Numbered from the stretch's first letter, positions 43,867 to 55,666 are shown. The stretch: 64,000 nucleotides of DNA from Pyrenula massariospora (GCA_021030905.1 JAGFMI010000023.1:558001-622000), one strand, 5' to 3'. Notes: generated from the sequence alone by a model not told the origin. Program-made: numbers and translations.

Positions 43867-46721
43867 ATGGCGGCAATTACCTTCCCATCGCCATCTGCAG
43901 TGCTGAACGACACTGCAAGCCCTGATGCCTCCATTCTCAGGCCGGCCCCAGCCAAGGCCAGGGCAAAACCTCATGGACCAAAGAAGCCAATCCCACTCAA
44001 GAGCAAGGCCAAGGACATTGTTGCGGATGGAGGCATCTCAAAGCCAAAACAGAGTAAAAGCAGGAATGGTACGTTACGCTGGCCACGTTGACCGTACCGC
44101 TTGACTGTCATGTTCATACTGACAAAATATCCCCAGGCTGCGCTACATGCAAAGCAAAAGTAACCTCAGATCCCCCCTCGGGTACTGCGACTGGCTATTG
44201 ACATTGTCGATAGAGACTGAAGTGTGATGAGAGGAAGCCGACTTGTGAACAATGTTCAAATCGGGGAGTCGAGTGTGGAGGATACAAGAAAGACTTTAAA
44301 TGGAAACAATTTGAAGAGGCCAATGTTGGTGGAAAGTCTACATTGAGAGCTAAGAACGGTTAGGATTCGCTTCTATACCACTCGATCCGAAGGTTGACTA
44401 TTTTGTAGATGATCCAACATCACCTCCGCCCGCCATCAGTATACAACGCATTTCTACGTCGCACCCATTACTTAGTCCCCCTATGAATTCTGCCTCCACA
44501 TCGCAAAGCACCATCGACAGTGGCTCCAGCCCGGACTTTGTCCCTTCCGCAGCCGGTCATTCTGATAGTATAGCGCCAATGCAAATTGCTCCGACACAGT
44601 CGTTCCAGCTTCCTATTCCCCAGCCGTTCACGCCTTCGCCAACAGACTACCAGCAGCCTCCGGCGTTCGTATCGGTTCCAGACGGTTACGAAGATCGTGA
44701 CCGCAATCAACAATATGGCGTTGGCAATCCATTACAATTTGCTCCTGGATCCCAGGCAGATCAAGGATTCGTTGGTGCAGATCCTTTGTCGGCCAGTGAT
44801 GGCTCAGCCATGTCGTCTGCGAATGCTCTGCACTTAAGCTCCATACTCGCCCCAGGCACTGACATGAGCCAGTCTCCTCCACCTAGTGAAACACGGCCAC
44901 CCAAATCCCCACAGTCCTATCAGCTGTCAACGCAGGACCAGCTGATTTCCGAATTTGATCCTGCCGCACTAGACGAGGTGGAAGAGATCTCCCGGACAGA
45001 AGAGCCTTCTCTGGACGTCATGTTATTGAACCAATCTGCCCCCTATACCCGCGAGCAGCCATCATCTATTGCTCGCTCCGACTTATATCCATTGTTTGCT
45101 GATGACCACTCTTCTCTTTGGATTGAGCAGATTTTGGCACCCGATGCGCAGGAAATGGGGCTCAAAAGGTTCCACAGCTCCACGTGCGGTATTCTGAGTG
45201 TTAAGAATGGTTATTCGGAGAATCCATGGCAAAGCATCGTCATGCGATTGGCGATGGACTCCCCTGCCTTACTCAATGCCATTTTGGCGATGGCCGCCTT
45301 TCACTCTTCTCATGAATCTCAGCAGATGAAGGCTATTGGCATGCAATATATGCAGCAAGGCCTCAGATCCCTTAGAAAGAACTTTGCAGAAATGCCAATC
45401 GAAGTACGCTTGGCAACTACGATCTCACTTGCTTTCGCAGATGGCTGGGATCAGACCACTACCACAGGGATACCACATCTGTCCGCTGCAACAGCATTGG
45501 TCACAATGGCAGCACACAAGTACCGGAATCAGAATTGCTCACCACAAGAACGCACCTGCATGAGGTTCTTGTGCCATGTATGGATCTATCAGGATGTCAT
45601 TTCACGCTTGATAGAGCGCAAACAACGGCCAATCCCAGATTATGAATACATCATGGCATCTTTTAGCTCACCGCCAGGGTCTCCTTCCGACAATGTCGTA
45701 GAGGTAGATCCTTTGCTGGGCTGCGCAAAGACCTTATTTCCTGTCATTGCTCGAGCTGCGCGTCTCATTGGTACTGTACGAGAGGCCCCTCTCAAACACT
45801 CAACTCCACTCCCGGTCATTAGCGAAGCTACAAAGGTCATGGAGGAACTACGGCAGTGGAGAGCTCCGTATTCTCATGAAATTGAGCCTTCGGAAGATCA
45901 GAACAGCCTTGTGGGCCACATTCTTCAAAATGCAGAGGCGTATCGTCTTGCCACTTTACTATATCTCCATGAAGCCGTGCCAGAGATTCCATCACAGACT
46001 GCGTCTTCTTTGTCGAATGAGATATTAGGCCTCTTAGCAACTGTGCCTGTTGATAGCCCGGCAAGCATCGTGCAGATATTTCCGCTTTTGACAGCGAGCT
46101 GTGCCGCGAAAGGCAAGGATAGGGATTGGGTCGAAGATCGTTGGAAAGGCATGTCTGACCGGTTGCACATCGGCAATGTGGATCGGTGTCCCGATGTGAT
46201 TAAGATTTGTTGGAAACTTCGAGATGAGTATGAGAACAAAAGGATTCAAAGGCGGTTCAAACGTGAAATGACTGGCTCTAATTCTCGCTATCGCCAGGAC
46301 ATGGATCCTATGATTGAGAATACTGTCTTGAACAGACGGTCGTCCACACTAGACGACTTTGAAGATCCAGATCCAATGTTTGTTTTCGATCATGAGATGC
46401 CCGATCTTGGTTCTGGTAATGGCCCAGTGATGTCAATTGGGAGGACCTCATCGCATGATTTGAGCTTGTCGAATCCTCTCGGGGCGTTCCAACTTCCCGC
46501 TCAGTCTTCCAATGGAGTCGCGCTATCGGCAGACGTAGTCACCCCAAGGAAGTCGATTGATCGCGAAATGCTAGAGCCGGAATATACCGTCAGAGGACGA
46601 CTGCATTGGGCGGCCGTGATGAGAGACTTGGAATGGGAGGGTATGTCTATTCTAATCTCCTGTCTGAACCGAATCTCATTCTCGAATCGACACTGACTTG
46701 TTCTCAGTTTTTATGGGTTGA
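43867..46721 (+). CDS. Zn2Cys6 transcription factor of the PRO1/RosA/NosA type
   Basis: Five exons (43867-44068, 44137-44159, 44214-44358, 44409-46640, 46708-46721) give 871 residues. The basic N-terminus leads into a full Zn2Cys6 cluster with Cys69, 72, 79, 86, 89 and 96 (spacing C2C6C6C2C6C), spread over three exons, followed by GGYKKDFKWKQFEE, the linker seen in PRO1-like proteins. The middle is a Ser/Pro/Gln-rich region, and from about residue 320 lies a fungal-specific regulatory domain (SSLWIEQILAPDAQE, ALLNAILAMAAFHSS, FLCHVWIYQDVISR). The end RGRLHWAAVMRDLEWEVFMG is completed by a 14-base last exon. PRO1, RosA and NosA control fruiting-body development in other ascomycetes; membership of this subgroup is inferred from the cluster linker and the C-terminal pattern. 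Confidence 0.85.
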
Positions 46722-47054
46722 TCCAGAAGTCTTTGGGTAGCTTCTAGACAATCCCCACTGATTTGGACATTGATAATCGTCTCTGATTGCACGACTGCTC
46801 TGGCTGCTTGAGGCTGATGCTTGATCCGAAGCACGTGTTTCTTCTTCTGTCTTAGTCAGGTACGACTCCAGGCTTTCAACGTAAATTTCAAGATCTCTTC
46901 TGGCTTCTAGTATCATTTGGTCCGTGTTTCTATCGCTTATGGCACTTTGGTCTGGGCCTTTGGCGTCGCTTTTGGAACCGCTACCAGATTTTTCTTGATC
47001 TGGCATTGTCTTTGCTTTGGGAAAAACAACGTCGTTGTCACTTTGGACTCCCAT
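46704..47054 (-). CDS. Possible antisense hypothetical protein of 116 residues
   Basis: The minus-strand frame from ATG 47054 (MGVQSDNDVVFPKAK) is hydrophilic and has good composition, with a helical segment ILEARRDLEIYVESLESYL and a Ser-rich tail. It ends at 46704-46706, overlapping the last exon of the PRO1-like gene tail to tail. A competing plus-strand model covers the same DNA, and at most one is likely to be real. No family is recognised. Confidence 0.35.
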   Translation of the reverse strand: MGVQSDNDVVFPKAKTMPDQEKSGSGSKSDAKGPDQSAISDRNTDQMILEARRDLEIYVESLESYLTKTEEETRASDQASASSSQSSRAIRDDYQCPNQWGLSRSYPKTSGSTHKN

Positions 47055-47295
47055 GTGAGAATATTGCAGTGGTCTCACTCTTCATCGACGTTGCTTTTGG
47101 ATGATGCCAATCTCGAGTGGGCTAGGTATGATAGCGATATACACTATGCACAACGAGGAGATAGGAGTCTTTCGAATATGTGAGTTTTAAGTTTGCTATC
47201 TCAGGTGGAAGCTATCTTTGACCTGATATATTTTGCTAATTGCAATCAGACATATCGTTGAACAGATCGATCAATGCTTTGTCACTTGCGACTAA
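46917..47295 (+). CDS. Possible plus-strand spliced exon pair, competing model
   Basis: A plus-strand frame ends in a strong intron signal at 47180-47249 (donor AT/GTGAGT, TGCTAAT branch, AATCAG acceptor), and splicing extends the frame (LSNIHIVEQIDQCF) to a stop at 47293-47295. The frame has no in-frame ATG, so an upstream exon would be needed and none is obvious. The intron signals are better than chance; it may belong to a non-coding transcript or an alternative 3' end of the upstream gene. Confidence 0.25.
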
Positions 47296-49351
47296 AATCC
47301 GTTCAGAGCTTTGGTTTAAGACATGTCAAGAGACCTTCGTCACTCTGTTGGTCGACGGATAATATCTTGCAAAATGAAACTTTGGCTCGGAGAACAATGG
47401 GATGGATGACTTATTTTGATCCCCTTCCCTTCATGACACACAGTACCCACACATGCGGGATTTTCCTTCGAGGTTCCACCATGCAACTGAAAAATCCCCC
47501 ACGCTACGCCGGTTGAGAGAATTTCGTCGCCTTTTTCCGTGGTCTGCGTTCTGCTGTCACCATATCTGACGAATATGAGGTGCACATTGTTCACCAAACT
47601 GTTGGCTTTCATAGGTCTTACCCCGCAAGCAAGCTTTAGCGCAAGAACCTCCAGCTTCTGCTTATACCATCAGAGTCGAATGTCTAGATAGACAGAGCTA
47701 CTGCAAGGGGGAACCATTGATCCAATAACATTGGCGCGGAACATGTTTCGAACATGCAGCAAGGGTTAGGTACTTTAGGCTTTTCATAGTGTGGTGTGGG
47801 GTATCTGTGCCTGCGCTTTGGAGGGGATGGATTTGCAGTTAACTGCATGGATTAGCGGAACGCGTGAGTCTTGTGGTGAACGGCTGCGTCGATTGGGACG
47901 AGCTGAAGACTTGCTTGATCGAGGTGGGGATCGTCATATGATAGTGGAGCCAGTCATGAAAATAGCGAGTGCCGACGCTTCTTACTGACTACTATAGCCG
48001 CTCGAGCGTTCTTATGAATTGCGACAATCTCATTGCAATTTGGGAGGCAAACGTTTTAGGGATGGCTTGACAGCTTCTTCAAATCGCAGTGCGATAGTCC
48101 GTTCATGCTCGTCAGCTGCAAGGCTTTGTAAACTTTTTGGACGGTTGCTAATAGATTCTGTCAAGAATGATTTACTAAACAGAAGCTTTGTTAAGCGCGA
48201 CATTGAGGGAATGGATTTCCTTTTTAGGACATTTCTTCCTGGGTAAATTGTCCTCTAGCTGCGATCGTGCTCCACAGGCATGATCGAATACCTTGTATCC
48301 GCATGACATGTCGGTGTATTACCTCACCAAGACATGTTTTGAACCTGGTGCCGCAATCCACCTGGGGTAAATTACACAGCTAGAGCGATGTCGTGGGCAA
48401 CTAACCAGTTCTGCTACCGCTTTCGGACACCGCGCCAAGGACAGATCGGCCTCCACAGAAGCGTTAGACACTTTTGGATGTAAAGCCTATGTGTGTGTTT
48501 CCTAACGCCGATAGGAGAAGTTTAATGCTTTGTAGATTGTCAAGACGAACGGCGTCCCTGCAGACCAGCCGCGGGCTCTGTGCGATGTGGACTTGCCTCC
48601 CAAGCCGAGTCCGAATTCCCGGTATACCTGTTAGTGGATGGCGGGACCAACCTGACAGAGCCGATTTGAGGTAGAGCTTCCCAGGAACGGACACTTCATC
48701 CTTCTGCTGACCCATTGTGCTGCAGCTTGCTACGTACTCTTCGTGTAAGGGCCTGTTATTTGCCTTTGTGGAAAAGTCTCGAGAAAGCGGACGAGAGAGA
48801 CACTCGTTCGTCAATTTCTCCTGCTAACATCTCGGTCCTTCTGAAAAGTGAATGCGTAGCCCACGGTTCGCCTCTGTTTAAGCTTCTAACCTCGGAAAGC
48901 GTCCTGCAAACGCACTCTATGTTGGAAGGGATGTTAAGCTATGATTCAAACCAAAATGCCATCAACCTCTGATTGGAATTGGTTGTAGCGTGAAGGGTCA
49001 CCGAACTCGAAATGGAACCAAGAGTGATCCATTACCGAAGCCCTTATCTCCAACTTCACTGATCTGAGTGGAGACGATAGTACGTAGTAGTTGTGATCTA
49101 CTCTATTCTTGATGTTTCCTTGATCTTTTCTGACTTACATCTCTTTACCTACCTGCAAGACGTCTGCATGCAAGTGAACGAGTCCAAAGCCAATCTACTC
49201 AATTGCTTGTGATAATTCTATTGATCTGTCATCTCCACCAGGTCGGCCAGTTCCTCCAAATATTCCCTTGTTCCTACCGCCCTCTACATCTGCTTCCTTA
49301 ATTATACAGATTTCACCGAGGGTGTCAAATAACTTTCATCCTGTGCTGACA
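47296..49351. other. Intergenic, about 2 kb
   Basis: Frames of 60-116 codons on both strands with no motif. Weak tRNA-like pieces near 47740 and 48335-48430 (minus strand) do not fold into a full cloverleaf. Nothing else is recognised. Confidence 0.45.
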
Positions 49352-49859
49352 ATGGGAAATATTCTTAGTCTTACCAAAACATCTATTGCGTCTACATCTC
49401 GCAAAATGTCGACTGAGAAGCCCGTTGCCTTCTCCCATCACGCGGCAGCCCAATCCACCTTCAGCCCTCCCCTGATTGCCAATGAGAATGCCTACCTTGG
49501 CGATCTGTTCTCTTCAGATAAGAACGACCCAGACAAACCAGTCAGCTGCGGGCTGTACCGGCTCGAAAAGGGTACTCCACTCGTATACACCTATACCTAC
49601 CATGAGATGAAAATTATCCTGGAGGGAGAGTTTGAGATCAGCGATGCGGCTGGCAACATTGTGAGTTAGGGACGTTTCTTCCATAGATTCTGACGAAAAA
49701 TGTGCATCATGAGTTTTAGGATGCTGATTATCATCTGTGCAGGTCAAAGCAAAACCCGGAGACGTGTTCTATTTCCCTAAGGGAGCTGTGATCACCTTCA
49801 AGACAGATAGCTACGGCTTGGCCTTCTACACTGGACAGAGAAAGGAAGGTGCAGCATGA
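49352..49859 (+). CDS. EutQ-like cupin protein
   Basis: Two exons (49352-49660, 49743-49859) give 141 residues. The conserved cupin part is [19 protein letters not shown], with [10 protein letters not shown] as the metal-site-type motif, then after the junction [19 protein letters not shown] and [10 protein letters not shown]. This matches the single-domain cupins annotated as EutQ-like in fungi. The ethanolamine-utilisation name comes from bacterial relatives, and no such pathway is implied here. The 82-bp intron (GTGAGT to TGCAG) restores the beta-barrel. The first ATG gives MGNILS, a possible N-myristoylation start; ATG 49406 would give a shorter form without it. Confidence 0.85.
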
Positions 49860-50424
49860 CATAGTTACACTGGAGGGTAGAAGGTTGAGCGTCAAGACGT
49901 CGAGGGTAATGATGATTCTTCCTTTGAGGCAGTAGCGATTTTCCTCTTGAGACAGTGGAGAGCATGGCGTTCCAAAGGTCGTCTCCGAGTAAGCAAATGT
50001 GCTCGGGGTGGGCAATGGGTTATAGGCTTTTGTTGAACGTTGCCGTTGAGGCTTACGGGAGCTTCTAAATCCAGAGAGAAAGAGATTCCAATACCAGAGA
50101 TAGTCTTTCTAGAATTCATGAAGACCCATCACTCCAACCCTTGTCATATCTCCAGCGTATTTCCGCATTTGGCGGCAAATTAGGGCAAGTTTGCAGGGCT
50201 TCAATTGACCTCATCAAGCTGCGAGTCTCGACGTCATTAATTACCCTGCTCCAGATACCCAGTAACAGAGATTTCCCCTTTATCATCCTTTTATTATCCT
50301 CGACAGCAGTTCATGGCGACAACCTCTCATATCTGACAGTCTTCAGAATCGCCCTACATATCAGTCCAAAACTGTGGCCTACCAACTTCAAGCTCGGCTT
50401 GCGCGCCTCCTCCGTTCCTTCACA
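49860..50424. other. Intergenic
   Basis: Short spacer with the 3' flank of the cupin gene and 5' flank of the FMN-barrel gene. The plus-strand frame at 50141-50791 overlaps the next gene out of frame. Confidence 0.5.
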
Positions 50425-51300
50425 ATGTCCACGCATCATCCGACCCCTTCTACGATCGCTCCATGGAAACCGCTTTTTGCTAGCCACCTCGATAAGCTTG
50501 GCTCCTCTCCCGAATTCACTCTCGCTACCGTGCACCCCAGTTCTTCCGGATCCCTTCCCCGCGTGCGCTATTGCATCCATCGCGGGTTTTGGGCTTCGCT
50601 ACCGGAGAATAAACACAATACACTTCCTAAGAATCCCAGTGTCTACGATTCGGACTGTCCAATATTCACAAGTGATTCTAGAATGGAAAAAGTCTACGAA
50701 CTATTTGCGACGGGCAAGGGCAAGGGCAATCGAGAGCAGAGCCTTGGTGGAACGGGCGGAGGAGGACCTGCTGAGGCGTGTTACTGGGTGAAAGAGGTCA
50801 TGTGCCAGTGGCGCGTAAGAGGAAAGTGCTGGCTGTTGGGCGTTGAAGATATTGACGATCAAAATAGTGGAACGGTCACAGCAAAAGGTGAGCTGGGGCG
50901 GTATATGAGAGACCTCTCCGAAGAACCGGGCAAAAATGCAAAGGATGCAAAAGACTGGAGCTGGCCTCTGGAGATCCAGAATGTTTTTGAAAACTTATCA
51001 CCCACCATGAGGGGCAGCTTCAAAAACCCATGGCCAGGGCATCCGGTCAGTGAAGGCGGTAAAAAAGGGGAAGCATTGGGACAAAAGGCTGGCAGTTTGA
51101 TGGATGAGGGAGAAGAGATTGCGAGGAAGAATTTCAGAGTTGCGGTTATTACTCCCGAGGAAGTGGAATGTGTAGACTTGTCGGATCCAGAGAAAAGCCG
51201 ACGATGGAGATGGACACTGGCCGAAGAAATTGGGGGCCCTGGTGGCGGTGACAAGACAAAGCCGGTCGGCGAATGGAATGAGGTTGAGTTGTGGCCCTGA
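50425..51300 (+). CDS. Alr4036-type FMN-binding split-barrel protein (pyridoxamine-phosphate-oxidase-like)
   Basis: A single exon of 291 residues. The frame is open 51 bp further upstream from a GTG, but the ATG at 50425 is the first start. The order of blocks fits the fungal Alr4036-like pyridoxamine 5'-phosphate oxidase family: APWKPLFASHLDKL, FTLATVH, LPRVRYCIHRGFW, CPIFTSDSRMEKV, ACYWVKEVMCQWRVRGKCW and the C-terminal VECVDLSDPEKSRRW with the ending WNEVELWP. Such proteins bind FMN; their physiological substrate is mostly unknown. No signal peptide is present, so it is probably cytosolic, unlike the CREG-like barrel at 16 kb. An insert of low complexity (GKGKGNREQ and GGTGGGG) lies in a loop. 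Confidence 0.88.
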   Translation: MSTHHPTPSTIAPWKPLFASHLDKLGSSPEFTLATVHPSSSGSLPRVRYCIHRGFWASLPENKHNTLPKNPSVYDSDCPIFTSDSRMEKVYELFATGKGKGNREQSLGGTGGGGPAEACYWVKEVMCQWRVRGKCWLLGVEDIDDQNSGTVTAKGELGRYMRDLSEEPGKNAKDAKDWSWPLEIQNVFENLSPTMRGSFKNPWPGHPVSEGGKKGEALGQKAGSLMDEGEEIARKNFRVAVITPEEVECVDLSDPEKSRRWRWTLAEEIGGPGGGDKTKPVGEWNEVELWP

Positions 51301-52510
51301 ACTACCCTCTATGGGGATGAAAGATCACGACATGGGCCTTTGCGGCTTCTGTGCTACATGCGTGAGCTTCCAATTGTGGCTGCAAATGTACCGCTGCGGA
51401 TCTTATCGCTCGGTGGGACAATGCAGACACATATCATGTATGCTTGTCCTTATAAAATGATCTGACTCTTCAATGGATGGACTGAATAATTCTAAACTTG
51501 AAATAGGGTGGGCCTATTTGCCATCTGCTTCCATGATTGAAGCTACGAAATTGCAATCCTGTGCAGCGATGCTTTTCTTCACCCCCATCCTGGTAAGAGC
51601 GGCTGAATTTAAGTTTTTAAGGTTCCCTCTTCTGACCCCCCCCGTTCTGACCCCCACCCCCGTCAGTTCTCGTTGTGTTTGTACCTGATGTTAGCACCGC
51701 GGGCTCGGCTACAGGTACGAGTCAAATATTAAACTGCATCATAGCCTAGACGGCTGCCTGTTGCTGCGCAGCCACAATGCGTTATCGGACGGGGTTCGCC
51801 GGAAGCGGCAGGCATTCTGCTCCGTTAGGCTTTCCAAGCTCAGCGTTCGCGTCGTGAGACCAAATTTCTCAAACAAGGTCGAGGACTCTTTACATGGAGA
51901 CCTTGTTTTCATATTATTTTACATTGCCACTTCCATAATACTTTCAATCCATTTCATCTCTCTGATCTTGTCTCTCTGACCAACCTTAACATCTTGGACA
52001 AGGACGTGGTCACAATTATGAAGGGGATCGACGAGAGTCAAAAAGGACTACATTTAATGACACCGAGCACGCCACGAACCACGGGCGGCCTAAAAGCAGG
52101 GTAGAACGTCTTCGGTCCCTGATGGCCTCCGAAATACGATCAGTTCTTACAGCCTGAAGGGATGTATACGCATGGCGCATTACACAAACCCTGCTACTGG
52201 TCATACTATTCCTTTGATGAGGATAAGTACCGTTGTGGTGACCTACAAGATCAACGTAGTTGGACCTATGGCAAGGCGATTCATGTGCTCATTCCTTTTG
52301 ATATCACTGGATTTAAAGGATCCACAGGAGGAGTTTTCATTAGCTCGCTCGTTACCAGCTGAGAATGCCTTGCGGATCATGAATTTTCTATATATGTTCC
52401 CATCCTCCCTATTGTTTGCGCTGTTTGTTCTCTAGCGAAATGCAACGAGCAAATACAGAGCATTTTATTCTCACTTCTCGCTTATTGTGGATCGACCATC
52501 ATCTGCGAAA
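51301..52510. other. Intergenic
   Basis: AT-rich with a C-rich patch (GACCCCCCCC-type) near 51638. No gene supported. Confidence 0.5.
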
Positions 52511-53390
52511 ATGGTTTCCCTACGAACTCCAACTCTTTGGATCGCAGCCAGCCTGAGCACCAGCCTTGCTTCGCCGCCGCAAGCATTCGTTTATCGTGGG
52601 CCCGCCGCGTGCGAAGACTGTGCTGAGAGTATCGCGCAACTCCTGAGAACATCTCCATCACGATTCAATGTCACTTTTGTCGGCCCTACAGAGGCTGTTG
52701 ACATCAACAGCCAGACGCTGGCTGGCGTGGATATCTACGCACAGCCTGGAGGCGACGGTATGCTGACACCATTCAAGAGTTCATGAGCAGCACTGATATA
52801 TTGCAGATTTGGCTCCCGCATGGGAGCAAATGAAACAGTACGCTGGCCACATCGAAGACTTCGTCGCGAGTGGTGGTCGATACATGGGCTTCTGCCTTGG
52901 CGCATACCTCGCGGGTCCTGAAGATGGGTTCGGGCTGTTGCCCGAGGGTGACGACGTCGCTGACGAGAAAAGTCAACCCGCCGCGCAAGTCCGCTCGGAG
53001 AATGATGCTATCATCAACGTCGATTGGAACTTCTCCACGGGGTACGCGGCGGGCACGACGCAGAAGAATCGTTGGATGTATTTCCAGGACGGCGCCGTCA
53101 TGAGTATCGCGGAATCGTCGACTTCTAAAGTCCTTGGGAGGTACTCGAGCAACGGTGACATATCCGCGTCGCTGACAGCTTATAAGAATGGTTGGGTTGG
53201 CTTAGTGGGCCCGCACCCCGAGGCGGATCAGTCTTGGTGTATGTGAGACCTTCGCTGAGGCTTGGTATTGACTGTGTACTAATGGCGCCTCTCCAGACAC
53301 TGCATCCAACATTACTATGATAACCCAGAGGGAGTGATGTTTGACATTGGATATGACTTTGTTGAGGCTACAATGCAGGGTCTGTTCTAG
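52511..53390 (+). CDS. Secreted BPL_N-type (biotin-protein-ligase N-terminal domain) amidotransferase-like protein
   Basis: Three exons (52511-52757, 52807-53242, 53297-53390) give 258 residues. A signal peptide (about 1-21) is followed by a class-I glutamine-amidotransferase-like fold of the BPL_N kind: FVYRGPAACEDCAESIAQLL, then GVDIYAQPGGD, and the nucleophile elbow GGRYMGFCLGAYLAG with Cys112. NRWMYFQDGA and WVGLVGPHPEAD, with a candidate catalytic His, come before the last junction, and the last exon gives NPEGVMFDIGYDFVEATMQG. The 54-bp second intron uses the second of two possible GT donors (GTGAGA), the only one that reads into this exon. Secreted stand-alone BPL_N proteins are frequent in ascomycetes, and their role is unknown. 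Confidence 0.85.
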
Positions 53391-55002
53391 ACCATTAGTC
53401 GAACTCAACATAAGAAAATGAAGTCGATTAATTCGGACGACTTGGATTCAACCATAAACAACGCCGTCATTCAACGAAATCAAACTGATCAAAAAATTAG
53501 CGCAGAAACATCTGACTGTACGTGGAACTTAGTTGGGAAGGATACTCGTCGTGCCAGTTCAGAGATACCAAGCATTTGAAGACATTGCGTACGACGGCAT
53601 GGTGTCACAAATTGAGGTATCAATAACCTTAAGTCCCTCTCGTCCCTTTTACGCAGGTTATCATCCCATTCTCTGCAGTTTTGCCTCAGTGTTTCTATTG
53701 CTGGGAGGATCGTCTACCTATGGCGCGATCTCGGCGACGCTATGATCAGTCGCCGTCTTCTCAAAATCTTAAAACTTGCATGACGTGAGAATAGTGTCGG
53801 CCATACCATCCCGGGCCTCTCAACCAACTGGTTCCGCCGTCGGGGTCCAAGTCGGGGAAGTCATGCTTGATCCAAAGTTTAATGGAGATATCTCTTTTGT
53901 CTTTATCTAATGATGTCCGTGCGAGAATCTAGTCCGCGTTTCTCTCCATGAAAGATCTACTCCGCCGCACTTTCTCCTTTATGCGGATCTGCTGAGGACA
54001 GACCTGACCTTACCAAAAGGAGCCAACTCGCGGCAACTCCCTAGCTATGGTCAGGGCAAAGGTCTATGGCAGGCCGGTAATCTGGCTATTGTCTGTCAGA
54101 AGCCTATCTAGCTCCGAAGCAACACCACACCGGATACTCCAGGCAAGCCATCGATTACCATCCTGTTTGACTGCATTCTGAACGCTGGCCCTGCGTTGAG
54201 TATATGAATCACAACCACGGCCGTTTGCTACCGCCCTCCATTCGACAGTCACGCTCCTCCGAAAAATCCAGGCGAAGCGCCACCGGAGTCCACGCAGAAC
54301 TCCACCCTTCAATTTCTCTTCCAAGGCCTGATGTGTCCTGCCCCAACATTGTCATCGTGTGTCTCTACTTGTCGTGAACTTTGGCGTCTGGACTGGGGTT
54401 TGAGGGGCTAGACTTGTCTCGCTTGTGGATAGCGCTTAAGCGGAGAGGGTGGCCTGTACATTCATCAACTTGAAGAGTAAAGTAAAGGTCGGTGCCTCGC
54501 CATGGCGAGGACTGGAAAAAAGATCCCATGCAAGTGATAGAAATTGGTTTTGTGCTACAGCAGCAAAGAGCGTGGTATATGCATCAGACGAAAAGCTATA
54601 GCGAAGCCGTAGGCGTATCATGGCTCGAGCTGGATGTATGATTTGTAATTCCTTTGCTCTTACGTAAATTATTTCCCCGTGAGTTTACAGTGCAGAGAGA
54701 TATTGATAGTTGGCAGGCTTTGGTCCAGCAGTTCCAACAATTACTGGCGTCGAAGGTCCTCCTTGATTACTTCTGCGTACTTTGCAGGTAGTATTATAAT
54801 TAAGCTTGCAAGGAACGGGAATAGGTCGTTTTGATTAGTCATATCTGGAAGAGCAATGTATGTACATGGGCGTAGGCTTTGATTAAGGAGGACAGGAAGG
54901 ACTATTTTGACTTGCTGTGAAAGAATTGAACCGGTCCGATCAAAATCCTCTCGCTATTTCTTCCCTTGCTGACGACTTTTCCCAATCCGGTGTGACCCGG
55001 TC
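53391..55002. other. Intergenic
   Basis: About 1.6 kb with frames of at most 86 codons and no motifs. Confidence 0.5.
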
Positions 55003-55666
55003 TTACATCTCGTCGTACATCCACGCATACTCGTCCTCCTCTGCATCCGCATTCAGCTCGCGGCCGACAAAATCCCACGTCACCTGCACCACGCCGGTGC
55101 TCAGCGGGCTGAAATACTTGAACACCGCCGGGCTCACGTCGATGTCATTCGCACCGCACCCGGGGCAAGAATCCACCACCTTAGCAGTCAGACTCTTTCC
55201 ACCGTGCGAGATCTTGATCGTTTTGTCGCAGTACTTTGGAGGCCAGGAGCCCTGGATTGCAGAAGAAAGCGCCACGATGTGATCGTTGGGACCGTTGGTT
55301 TTACCGCAGGAGCCAAGTCCGGGGGCATAATAGGTCATACGGCCAGAGCGGAGGGCCGAGATGGGCTGTACGATGACTAAGTCAGTGCTTACGAACCAGA
55401 ACGCGTGGGGTCAAGAAATGAAAAGGGAAGTATTTGGTTGAGGACACAATGGATGGGGGCGAAACGATTTCATCGGAAAATAATGTTGTCGGTGGACCCT
55501 AGTGCAAGGGGACAATCAAGCATACCTCTTGCGCGCCTGCTGATTCCGTATTAGAGTTGATTGTGAAATCAGCTTGAACCGTAAAGGATTGAGGCTCGGG
55601 AGTTGGAGCCGCATGCGCTAGGGCAACAGCGCTGCTGATAAGAAGGAATACATTGGGGAAGTACAT
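55003..55666 (-). CDS. Secreted RlpA-like double-psi beta-barrel protein (expansin/barwin-type)
   Basis: Two exons (55666-55526, 55365-55003) give 167 residues. A signal peptide (MYFPNVFLLISSAVALAHAA) and a Thr/Ser-rich pro-segment precede a double-psi beta-barrel: SGRMTYYAPGLGSCGKTN, VALSSAIQ, KYCDKTIKISHGGKSL and the core VVDSCPGCGANDIDVSPAVF, with paired Cys. This is the RlpA/expansin-like fold of many small fungal secreted proteins, some of which loosen walls or are elicitors. The short acidic tail (DAEEDEYAWMYDEM) is unusual. The intron is 160 bp, about three times the local norm, and splices in phase 0. Enzymatic activity is not implied. Confidence 0.88.

Noticed and set aside
47730-47760. 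T-arm plus acceptor-like GCATG TTCGAAA CATGT on the minus strand
   Set aside because: There is no matching 5' acceptor or D-arm within tRNA distance; it is a near-palindrome and probably chance.
48330-48440. tRNA-like sequence on the minus strand with a good D-arm (GCAG AACTGGTTAG TTGC) and a TTCAAAA loop
   Set aside because: The T-stem and acceptor stem do not pair and no anticodon arm of normal size can be drawn; box B also departs from the consensus.
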